From Rhodobiaceae bacterium (GTDB lineage: Bacteria > Pseudomonadota > Alphaproteobacteria > Parvibaculales > Parvibaculaceae), in contig NVWR01000001.1 in assembly GCA_002746275.1 (NCBI GenBank), forward strand, positions 142,456 to 148,568: a stretch of DNA of 6,113 nt. Reading direction: 5' to 3'. The translations under genes and the position numbers were made by a program. Positions 1-5,534 of the stretch are shown piece after piece. Position 1 is the first letter of the stretch; each line of letters begins with the position of its first letter. Below the pieces are notes generated by a model. That model saw only the letters and a program-made list of their open reading frames with translations, ran no database searches and was not told the DNA's origin.

Positions 1-6
1 GGGCGA

Positions 7-1071
7 ATGAGGGCTTTCTTCCATAGGCTGGCAATCCTTCTGGGGCTTTGCCTCGGGATGGGGACGCCAGCCTTGGCCGTGAACCTAGAGGCGGCTCTTT
101 CTGAGACACCACCAAAACGGCTTTCGGAATACGGTCTGTTTGCTGATCTCCGGGGTCAGGTCCCGGCAGAAGGCGTGGTGCCGTATGATCTGGCAACACC
201 TCTTTTCACGGACTACGCGGTGAAGCTCCGCTTTGTTGCCGTGCCGGACGGCATGTCTGTTCCCTATAGCGAGCGGGACGCGCTGGACTTTCCCGTAGGT
301 ACAATCCTCGTGAAGACCTTCGCCTATCCTGATCTAGCAGGCGGCGAGGAAGGTGGACTTCATCTGGTGGAGACGCGACTGCTTATCCATCGGGCATCAG
401 GCTGGTTGGCGCTTCCCTTTGTCTGGAATGCGGAACAGACAGACGCGGTGTTGAAGCGGGCGGGAAAAACCCTCACCGTGATGGCGACGCTGGGCGATGG
501 CAGCACCCAGGAAATACGCTACGCCGTTCCCAACGTGAACCAGTGCAAAGGCTGCCATGTTTCCAATGGCACCATGACGCCCATTGGCCCCAAGGCCCGC
601 AATCTCAATCGCGATTTTGACTATGCAGACGGAACGGAGAACCAACTCGCCCATTGGGAGCGCATCGGGTTTCTCGGCACACTGCCTGCACCTCCCGCAG
701 CGCTTCCCCGCACCGCCGACTGGCTGGACGAAGACACAACCTCACTAGAAGACCGCGCCCGCGCCTATCTCGATGTGAATTGTGCGCATTGCCATTCTCC
801 CGTTGGGCCGGGCAAAACCTCAGGGCTTTTTCTGGAGTGGGAAGAAACCAGCGCCTCGCATTTAGGGGTATTAAAACGCCCGGTTGCGGCAGGGCGCGGG
901 TCGGGCGGTTTGGATTTTGATATTGTGCCCGGCGATCCCGATAACTCGATCCTTCTCTTTCGCATGGACTCCGTTGATCCCGGCATCATGATGCCGGAGC
1001 TTGGTCGTGGACTGGTGCACACGGAAGGGATCGAGTTGATCCGGAAATGGATCGGGTCGCTCGAGGAGTGA
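7..1071 (+). CDS. Secreted diheme c-type cytochrome, SO2930/HNE_0200 family
   Basis: This 354-residue protein is exported and should carry two covalently bound c-type hemes in the periplasm or on the outer surface. It opens with a Sec signal peptide: a positively charged start (R2, H6, R7), a hydrophobic core at about 8-18, and an ALA site predicting cleavage after residue 24. Two CxxCH heme motifs are visible, CKGCH at 180-184 and CAHCH at 259-263. A Met-Met-Pro near 328-330 is a plausible distal ligand for the second heme, and M190 lies close behind the first. The long N-terminal part (25-175) has no motif I recognise. The overall layout fits the uncharacterised SO2930/HNE_0200 diheme family, whose substrate and electron partner are unknown. 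As I recall, members are often encoded beside a parallel beta-helix protein, which would lie left of the window. The start at 7 is chosen because it begins the signal peptide. Only six bases precede it, so its ribosome site cannot be judged. The stop lies 6 bp from the opposing DUF1801 stop. Confidence 0.9.
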   Translation: MRAFFHRLAILLGLCLGMGTPALAVNLEAALSETPPKRLSEYGLFADLRGQVPAEGVVPYDLATPLFTDYAVKLRFVAVPDGMSVPYSERDALDFPVGTILVKTFAYPDLAGGEEGGLHLVETRLLIHRASGWLALPFVWNAEQTDAVLKRAGKTLTVMATLGDGSTQEIRYAVPNVNQCKGCHVSNGTMTPIGPKARNLNRDFDYADGTENQLAHWERIGFLGTLPAPPAALPRTADWLDEDTTSLEDRARAYLDVNCAHCHSPVGPGKTSGLFLEWEETSASHLGVLKRPVAAGRGSGGLDFDIVPGDPDNSILLFRMDSVDPGIMMPELGRGLVHTEGIELIRKWIGSLEE

Positions 1072-1077
1072 ACAGGC

Positions 1078-1521
1078 TCAGGCGCTACGCTTCTTCTTTT
1101 TCTTTGCCAAATGGTAGGTGAGCGCCTGGGAGATACAGTGGCGCAGTTCCGCCTCGGGCAGAGGGGCATTCACGTCCAGCAGAATGCTGCGATTGCCAAC
1201 AAGGGTGAGCGTGTCGCCATACATGTCGCGGAAGGCGGGCACTAGCCCAGTCTGACAATGGAAGTAGAGCGCAATCTGCTCCGGATTGGCCTTGATGGCA
1301 TCGATCCGGATCGTGCTGCCACTTTTTGTTTCCGGAGTGAGATAGCTGGGCTGGCCCCATTTCAGCGTCTCTGTCAGGGCCCCAACGCCTTCCATCTTGG
1401 AGGCGGTATCAAAGATCAGCGCACGCAGATCAAGCAGCCTACCCCGCGCGGGCTGGGCATAGGCTTTGAAGGTGGCAGCCGTTTCCGGTGATTGAAAACG
1501 ACGCTGCTTTGGTTTTGTCAT
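1078..1521 (-). CDS. DUF1801 domain protein
   Basis: This is a small cytosolic protein of 147 residues from the chosen start, with no signal peptide or membrane segment. The DUF1801 fold is suggested by a helical N-terminus with a basic stretch (RGRLLDLRALI, about 26-36), the family's KWGxPxY signature at 54-60 (KWGQPSY), a central strand region with YFHCQTG at 86-92, and a C-terminal helix. It ends in a strongly basic tail of five lysines plus arginine (140-145), which could contact nucleic acid or may simply be disordered. The family has no firm general function; Bacillus YdhG/Fra, which carries this domain, has been reported as a frataxin-like iron protein, but that should not be transferred here. 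An upstream ATG at 1548 would add nine residues. I prefer 1521 because AGGG (1530-1533 on the + strand) sits eight bases before it, while the 1548 ATG has no good ribosome site. The gene diverges from the Nudix gene. Confidence 0.85.
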   Translation of the reverse strand: MTKPKQRRFQSPETAATFKAYAQPARGRLLDLRALIFDTASKMEGVGALTETLKWGQPSYLTPETKSGSTIRIDAIKANPEQIALYFHCQTGLVPAFRDMYGDTLTLVGNRSILLDVNAPLPEAELRHCISQALTYHLAKKKKKRSA

Positions 1522-1565
1522 CTCGCATGCCCTCATTGGTCGGTGCATAGTTTAAGGGGTACCTA

Positions 1566-1582
1566 CTGACAGTCCCTGTCAG
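1566..1582. promoter_or_regulatory. Inverted repeat, candidate operator for the DUF1801 gene
   Basis: A perfect dyad CTGACAG-TCC-CTGTCAG has 7-bp arms and a 3-bp centre. It lies 45 bp upstream of the chosen DUF1801 start and 126 bp upstream of the Nudix start. The size and near-continuous symmetry suit a dimeric repressor of the TetR type better than a transcript hairpin, because the loop is only three bases and no T-run follows. On the minus strand the distal arm, CTGTCA, could act as a weak -35 with TATGCA 17 bp on, which would put the dyad on the DUF1801 promoter. No regulator gene is visible in the window, so the binding protein is unknown. Confidence 0.4.
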
Positions 1583-1608
1583 CAATCTCCCTCAAAACCC
1601 TACACCTC

Positions 1609-1637
1609 TTGGCATATGCGCCGAATCCCGCAAGAAT
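1609..1637 (+). promoter_or_regulatory. Sigma70-type promoter of the Nudix gene
   Basis: TTGGCA (1609-1614, five of six matches to TTGACA) is followed after exactly 17 bp by AAGAAT (1632-1637, four of six matches to TATAAT). Transcription would start near 1644, giving an untranslated leader of about 64 bases before the Nudix start at 1708. Housekeeping promoters in alphaproteobacteria often have a degenerate -10, so this is a reasonable match but is not proven. Confidence 0.45.
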
Positions 1638-1658
1638 AGGCAATCAGTCTACCTATTC
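1634..1658. promoter_or_regulatory. Inverted repeat over the Nudix -10 and start site
   Basis: GAATAGG (1634-1640) and CCTATTC (1652-1658) form perfect 7-bp arms around an 11-bp centre, a 25-bp dyad. The left arm overlaps the proposed -10 element and the centre covers the expected transcription start. A repressor bound here would block the Nudix promoter. Its half-sites and spacing differ from the dyad at 1566-1582, so a different protein may be involved. It could also fold as a leader hairpin, but no run of T follows, so it is not a typical terminator. Confidence 0.4.
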
Positions 1659-1694
1659 ATCTGCAGTTTAAGGCGTTCGGAGACCCCGTTCGTT

Positions 1695-1700
1695 GGAGAG
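1695..1700 (+). promoter_or_regulatory. Ribosome binding site fixing the Nudix start
   Basis: GGAGAG lies seven bases before the ATG at 1708. The reading frame stays open to a TTG at 1693, but that codon overlaps this ribosome site and has no site of its own. The ATG at 1708 is therefore the true start. Confidence 0.75.
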
Positions 1701-1707
1701 TAAAGAT

Positions 1708-2142
1708 ATGCTTCGCCAGATCGGCGCTATTCCATTTGTATTTCGCGAGAACCAGCCTCTGGTTCTGATGATTACCTCGCGCACTCATGAGCGTTGGATT
1801 TTTCCAAAAGGCGCGCTTGAGGGGGATGAGACGCCGGGCGAGGCCGCAGGCCGTGAAGCATTTGAGGAAGCGGGGATTAAAGGGGCCACCCTTTCTGATT
1901 TCTCCCACGACGTGCAGACAATCAAAAACAAAGGTGATGGACCGCAAGATCTGCTCGTTACCTATTTGCCGCTGCAATTTGAAGAACAATTTGATGACTG
2001 GCCTGAAAAGAAGCGTCGTGACCGTCATTGGGTGACGCTCGACGAGGCCCGCCGGATCGCTGGAGGGCCAGACATTCTGGAGGCGCTTGAGGGTTTTTCG
2101 AAATTGATCCCGAAGCTTCAGAGCATCGACAGCAGCAAATAG
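1708..2142 (+). CDS. Nudix hydrolase, DIPP-like small type
   Basis: This 144-residue cytosolic Nudix enzyme should hydrolyse a nucleoside diphosphate linked to another moiety, or an inositol or nucleotide polyphosphate, using Mg2+. The Nudix box GX5EX7REUXEEXGU is complete at 35-57: G35, E41, R49-E50, E53-E54 and G56-I57, with E50, E53 and E54 as expected metal ligands. The segment RWIFPKG just before the box (29-35) resembles diphosphoinositol polyphosphate or diadenosine polyphosphate phosphohydrolases of the NUDT3/DIPP type. That is a hint about substrate, not proof, and Nudix substrates are hard to read from sequence. The length is typical of a single-domain member with no extra fused domain. 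It starts from an ATG with a strong ribosome site and has a probable promoter overlapped by an inverted repeat. Its last 25 bp overlap the end of the opposing phosphate carrier gene. Confidence 0.92.
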   Translation: MLRQIGAIPFVFRENQPLVLMITSRTHERWIFPKGALEGDETPGEAAGREAFEEAGIKGATLSDFSHDVQTIKNKGDGPQDLLVTYLPLQFEEQFDDWPEKKRRDRHWVTLDEARRIAGGPDILEALEGFSKLIPKLQSIDSSK

Positions 2143-3617
2143 ATTGAGGCTGAGAGGCCTGCCGCAGCGGGGACAGTTACCACCCAGGCTGCCGCAATCG
2201 AAAACACAAACCGACGTCGGACCAGTTTCCGCTTTTGGCGAATAGATGATTGATTAAGCGCCGCATCAGGCGTTGCATTGAGCAATGACTTCCTGCGGCC
2301 TTCTTTCCGTTTGGGGTTCTCCAGATACTCACGCAGAAAACCCACCCCAAAAATCGCCCCAATGGCTATGTGCGTGGAACTGACAGGCAGACCCATATTG
2401 GTGGCAATCAGCACAGTGATGGCGGCAGACAGAGCCACGCAATAGGCGCGGATGGCATTCAGCCGGGTGATTTTCTCACCAACGGTTCGGATGAGCTTCG
2501 GCCCAAACAGCGCGAGCCCGATCGCAATGCCAGCCCCACCGATCAGCAACACCCAGAAGGGAATAGCGACCTTGGCAGCCATTTCTCCCTCCGTCATCAA
2601 GACAGAAGCGATGGCCGCTAGGGGACCGACGGCATTGGCGACATCGTTGGCCCCATGGGCAAAGGAGAGAAGGGCGGCACCCAGAATCAAAGGCAGATGG
2701 AAAAGTCGCGCAATGTCTTTCTTCTTGTTGCGCAATCCCTTTGCAAGATGTCGGATGTAGGGAACAGAAAGCAGAGCAGTGACAGCGAAGGCCGCAACTG
2801 AAATCACAACCACTTGCAATACGTCGGGTTTCCAGACGCGCTTAAAACCTTTCATGCACATATAGGCCGCGAAGGTAGCCGCCATGATACCGATAAAGAA
2901 CGGTACCCACCGGCGCGCTGCCTCCAATTTTTCATCCCGGTTCAAAATCAAATATTTGATCGTGAGCAGCATAGCAGCAGCGATAACGCCGCCCAGAACC
3001 GGGGAAATGACCCAGCTTGCTGCGATGCTTGCCATTGTTGGCCAGTTGACGACCCCGAACCCGGATGCGGCAATACCTGCACCCAGCACACCTCCGACTA
3101 TGGAATGAGTGGTTGAGACCGGTGCATTGAGGATGGTTGCAAGGTTGATCCAGAGAGCTGCGGCAATCAGCGCGCTCAACATCAACAGAATAAAATCAGC
3201 TTTGGCAATGTCGCCGTCTGGGCTGATGATGCCCTTCGCTACTGTGTTTACCACATCACCGCCTGCGAGCAGAGCACCTGCTGTCTCAGCAATCACGGCG
3301 ATGACAACAGCCCCGCCGATGGTGAGGACCTTGCCACCCACAGCGGGGCCCATATTATTGGCAACATCGTTGGCGCCGATATTGAGCGCCATGTAGCCAC
3401 CAAACATCGCCGATATGACGAGAATGAGAGTGGCATTCAGGGCCCCATCAGATCCGATCAGCGAACTGGAGGCGACCGCGATCCCGATGGCTCCAAGAAA
3501 AAAGATAGAAAGCACGATAGGCAGCGCCTGGATGCGAAATCCACGGGCCGAATTGAGGATGAACTCCTGCCGCCTGAGATCATTTACATAGCGGTTTTCT
3601 AGTTTTTTGGTGGCCAA
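2118..3617 (-). CDS. pit: Inorganic phosphate transporter, PiT family
   Basis: This inner-membrane carrier takes up phosphate by ion symport (H+ or Na+, usually as a metal-phosphate complex in bacterial Pit). From the chosen start it has 499 residues and about 12 membrane segments, the first near 32-50 and the last near 469-497. The duplicated PiT signature is clear: GANDVANN at 81-88 and GANDVANA at 322-329, each followed by GP, with the matching PVSTTHS at 167-173 and PVSSTH at 411-416. A charged loop separates the last two segments (about 432-469). The start is uncertain. The frame is open to a TTG at 3800, but that stretch contains a terminator. An ATG at 3686 has no ribosome site and would add MLGNDGHV and further unlikely residues. 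The TTG at 3617 follows GGGGGA and gives a natural N-terminus, MATKKLENRY. No convincing promoter or pho box is visible upstream. No PhoU-like DUF47 partner, often next to such carriers, is adjacent. Confidence 0.93.
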   Translation of the reverse strand: MATKKLENRYVNDLRRQEFILNSARGFRIQALPIVLSIFFLGAIGIAVASSSLIGSDGALNATLILVISAMFGGYMALNIGANDVANNMGPAVGGKVLTIGGAVVIAVIAETAGALLAGGDVVNTVAKGIISPDGDIAKADFILLMLSALIAAALWINLATILNAPVSTTHSIVGGVLGAGIAASGFGVVNWPTMASIAASWVISPVLGGVIAAAMLLTIKYLILNRDEKLEAARRWVPFFIGIMAATFAAYMCMKGFKRVWKPDVLQVVVISVAAFAVTALLSVPYIRHLAKGLRNKKKDIARLFHLPLILGAALLSFAHGANDVANAVGPLAAIASVLMTEGEMAAKVAIPFWVLLIGGAGIAIGLALFGPKLIRTVGEKITRLNAIRAYCVALSAAITVLIATNMGLPVSSTHIAIGAIFGVGFLREYLENPKRKEGRRKSLLNATPDAALNQSSIRQKRKLVRRRFVFSIAAAWVVTVPAAAGLSASIYLLLSML

Positions 3618-3824
3618 ACCATCCCCCAATTGACCTTGGCAGCGAGCGCGCCGGGATACGGATACGTGTCCGTCATTGCCTAGCATTGTTAGCGAGGATT
3701 CGCACGCTCTCAGTGGGTCGGATAGGGAACGGAATTCGTGGTTTTTGGAACCAGGCCACAAGAAAACAGCGCCCCCCAAGGTTGGGAACGCGCTGTCCAA
3801 TTTCGCACATTGAGGAGGTCGAGA
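3618..3824. other. Non-coding gap between acyl-CoA synthetase and phosphate carrier
   Basis: This 207-bp stretch holds the ligase terminator at its right end. The rest should carry the promoter and leader of the phosphate carrier. A weak minus-strand pair, CTGAGA and AACAAT 17 bp apart, can be made out just before 3686, but it is too poor to call. A 6-bp tandem repeat GGATAC runs into an imperfect palindrome GGATACGTGTCC near 3660-3671, with no clear meaning. If translation really began at 3686, the left third would be coding. Confidence 0.5.
3757..3796 (-). terminator. Intrinsic terminator of the acyl-CoA synthetase gene
   Basis: Read on the minus strand, ACAGCGC and GCGCTGT pair as a 7-bp GC-rich stem (3790-3796 with 3766-3772). 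The loop can extend the stem through CCC with GGG and CCAA with TTGG. A T-rich run, TTTTCTTG, follows at once. It begins 28 bases after the stop codon of the ligase at 3825, the expected position. It also shows that the open frame upstream of the phosphate carrier in this stretch is not coding. Confidence 0.75.
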
Positions 3825-5369
3825 TTAGCTCGCCTTGGCTTCCTCGCCTGGAAACTCATCTCTGAGAATACGTTTCAAAGCCTTGCCCGTCGGATTGCGA
3901 GGGATGGTGTCGATGAATTCAACGCCGCGAGGCAGCTTGTAGCGGGCAAGCTTACCATCGCAATATTTCATCACCTCCGCAGCAGTAACGCTGTCGTCCT
4001 GCCGGACCACGACGGCGAGAACAGTTTCGCCCCATTGCTGGCTTTGCTGGCCAATCACAGCAACGTCCATAATTTTAGGGTGGGTTAGGAGAACATTCTC
4101 GATTTCAGCCGGGTAGATATTCTCCCCACCAGAAATGATCATGTCTTTGATCCGGTCCTGAATATAAACGAAACCCTCTTCGTCGATAGTGGCAAGGTCG
4201 CCTGTGTGCAACCAGCCATCGCGGATCGCTTCTGCCGTTGCCTCGGGTCTGTTCCAATATTCTTTCATGATGTGAGGCCCTGCGACCAGAACTTCCCCGA
4301 CTTCGCCGGGCTCAACATCATTTCCCTCTTTGGTGACCACACGCACATTGGTGTGGAAGAAGGCCTTGCCGGTGGATCCAGCTTTCGCCATCGCGTCGTC
4401 CGGCGAAATGAGACATGAGGGACCGCACGTCTCCGTGAGCCCGTAGACCTGATGAATTTCGATCCCCAAGCCTGCATAAGTTTCGATCAGGCTGACAGGT
4501 ACCGGAGCAGCCCCACTCATGATCCAGCGCAGCGTGGAGTAGTCCGCCGTATCTTTGGCTGACGAAAGCAGCATAAAGTTCAACATTGCAGGCACGGCCA
4601 ACATGGTCGTGATTTTCTCAGCTTCAATATTTGTCCACATCGCGTCGAGATCGAAGCCGCGCATGACCACGCCTGTGCCGCCAGCATGGACGCAGGCGAT
4701 CAGCGGATTGAGAGCGCCGACATGAAACAAGGGGAGGACAAGCAGATACCTGTCCTTCTGCCGAATGTCGCTGGTCGCCAGGGCGGTCAACGATCCCCAC
4801 ATGGTTGTGTTGTGGGTGTGAACAACGCCTTTCGGTAACCCCGTGGTTCCCGATGTGTACATGATGAAGAGAGTGTCATCGTCGCGGGCACCAATGTCGC
4901 CACGCGCGTCTGATGCAGCCGCATGGAGGACGTCATAGTCTTTTGCGCCGGCCATCGGCTCGCCAATACAGATCCACTCATTGAGATGGGAGGCGTCTGC
5001 ACCGCGGTTCTGGAGTTCTGTAACCACTTCGGAAAAATCGGAACTGAACAGCAGGGTTTTGGCCCCGCAATCTTTCAGAATAAACCCGAGCTCGTCTGCT
5101 GTGAGGCGCCAATTGAGAGGCACGCAAATCGCGCCCAATTTCGCAACGGAGAAAAACGTTTCAATGAATTCAACGCCATTCATCATCAGCAGCGCAACGC
5201 GATCACCTGGTTTGACATCAAGGGCGCGCAGCATGTTTGCTGTCTTGTTGCACCGCAGGTCAAGGTCGCGATAGCTAAAGCGTCGCCCACTCTCTGTTTC
5301 AATACACGCCTCCAGATGAGGGTTCAGATGAGCGCGCTTTTCGAGCAAAAGCCCAATATTATTTTCCAT
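3825..5369 (-). CDS. FadD13-like fatty acyl-CoA synthetase
   Basis: This 514-residue adenylate-forming enzyme (ANL superfamily) activates a carboxylic acid with ATP and then loads it onto CoA, giving acyl-CoA, AMP and pyrophosphate. All core motifs are intact: the phosphate loop YTSGTTGLPKG at 171-181, YGLTET at 309-314, HTGD at 388-391, DRIKD at 405-409 followed by the hinge and ISGGENIYP at 412-420, and the C-terminal NPTGK at 492-496 with catalytic K496. The N-terminus (NIGLLLEKRA) and several blocks closely match what I remember of Mycobacterium tuberculosis FadD13, a 503-residue synthetase for long and very long fatty acids. The exact chain length accepted here cannot be read. There is no signal or membrane segment; FadD13-type enzymes are soluble or peripheral. 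The start is firm: GGGAGG (5375-5380) lies five bases before the ATG. An SDR gene lies 165 bp upstream on the same strand, and a terminator follows the stop, so this is probably the last gene of its unit. Confidence 0.93.
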   Translation of the reverse strand: MENNIGLLLEKRAHLNPHLEACIETESGRRFSYRDLDLRCNKTANMLRALDVKPGDRVALLMMNGVEFIETFFSVAKLGAICVPLNWRLTADELGFILKDCGAKTLLFSSDFSEVVTELQNRGADASHLNEWICIGEPMAGAKDYDVLHAAASDARGDIGARDDDTLFIMYTSGTTGLPKGVVHTHNTTMWGSLTALATSDIRQKDRYLLVLPLFHVGALNPLIACVHAGGTGVVMRGFDLDAMWTNIEAEKITTMLAVPAMLNFMLLSSAKDTADYSTLRWIMSGAAPVPVSLIETYAGLGIEIHQVYGLTETCGPSCLISPDDAMAKAGSTGKAFFHTNVRVVTKEGNDVEPGEVGEVLVAGPHIMKEYWNRPEATAEAIRDGWLHTGDLATIDEEGFVYIQDRIKDMIISGGENIYPAEIENVLLTHPKIMDVAVIGQQSQQWGETVLAVVVRQDDSVTAAEVMKYCDGKLARYKLPRGVEFIDTIPRNPTGKALKRILRDEFPGEEAKAS

Positions 5370-5424
5370 ACGATCCTCCCTTGGCTGGAGTTATCTCCAG
5401 ACCGCACACCAGCAAAGCCGGCAT
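5359..5424 (-). other. Possible 21-codon leader peptide overlapping the ligase start
   Basis: On the minus strand an ATG at 5424 opens a frame of 21 codons (MPALLVCGLEITPAKGGSYGK) ending in TAA at 5361-5359. It is preceded by GGAGGT (5427-5432). The spacing is tight, with three bases between GGAGG and the ATG. The frame runs through the ligase ribosome site and start codon and stops 11 bases inside the ligase gene, the geometry seen in translational coupling. It matches no peptide I know, has no run of one regulatory amino acid, and could be chance. Confidence 0.18.
5385..5400 (-). promoter_or_regulatory. Small hairpin just before the ligase ribosome site
   Basis: CTGGAG (5385-5390) and CTCCAG (5395-5400) form a perfect 6-bp stem with a four-base loop. 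In the minus-strand transcript the hairpin ends four bases before the GGGAGG of the ligase gene. It could limit or expose the ribosome site, or serve as a small protein-binding dyad. No T-run follows, so it is not a terminator. Confidence 0.3.
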
Positions 5425-5442
5425 TTACCTCCACTAGGTATC

Positions 5443-5454
5443 TCTTTGCAAAGA
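5443..5454. promoter_or_regulatory. 12-bp palindrome upstream of the ligase gene
   Basis: TCTTTGCAAAGA is a perfect palindrome 74 bp before the ligase start. On the minus strand it contains TTGCAA, a possible weak -35, with a poor -10 candidate (GTAAAT) 17 bp further on. It is a candidate operator or promoter element for the ligase gene. A short AT-rich palindrome can also arise by chance. Confidence 0.25.
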
Positions 5455-5496
5455 TCCCGGTCCCCCGACCGCATCAGCAGAGTGTGCCGCAAACGC

Positions 5497-5522
5497 GACA
5501 AAAAGCACAGCAGGTTTTTGTC
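5497..5522 (-). terminator. A/T-armed hairpin after the SDR gene, weak terminator candidate
   Basis: GACAAAAA (5497-5504) and TTTTTGTC (5515-5522) form perfect 8-bp arms around a 10-base loop. On the minus strand it begins 12 bases after the SDR stop codon. The stem is mostly A-T pairs and the T-run lies inside the stem, so termination would be weak. It is symmetrical and could act in either direction. If it works, the SDR and ligase genes are not simply co-transcribed. Confidence 0.3.
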
Positions 5523-5534
5523 TTGGAATAGTTG

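Noticed and set aside
765..1169. 134-codon minus-strand frame across the cytochrome and DUF1801 ends
   Set aside because: It is antisense to the second heme domain and overlaps the DUF1801 end in another frame; its composition is rich in Arg, Pro and Ser, typical of a shadow.
1693..1707. TTG start adding five residues to the Nudix protein
   Set aside because: It overlaps the ribosome site that serves the ATG at 1708.
2112..2119. GAAGCTTC palindrome at the phosphate carrier stop
   Set aside because: It is eight bases with no loop and no T-run; such palindromes are common by chance.
2143..2185. Possible terminator after the Nudix gene in the GC-rich stretch
   Set aside because: CCGC and CGGG can pair only across two bases and no T-run follows.
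3654..3671. GGATAC tandem repeat with imperfect palindrome before the phosphate carrier
   Set aside because: Only two short copies and one mismatch in the dyad; it resembles no pho box and is too small to call.
3686..3800. N-terminal extension of the phosphate carrier from TTG at 3800
   Set aside because: The stretch contains the ligase terminator, starts with TTG inside its stem, and translates to a sequence unlike any PiT N-terminus.
4923..5531. 202-codon plus-strand frame opposite the ligase gene
   Set aside because: It lies antisense to a gene with all its motifs intact, has no recognisable domain, and is an expected shadow frame.
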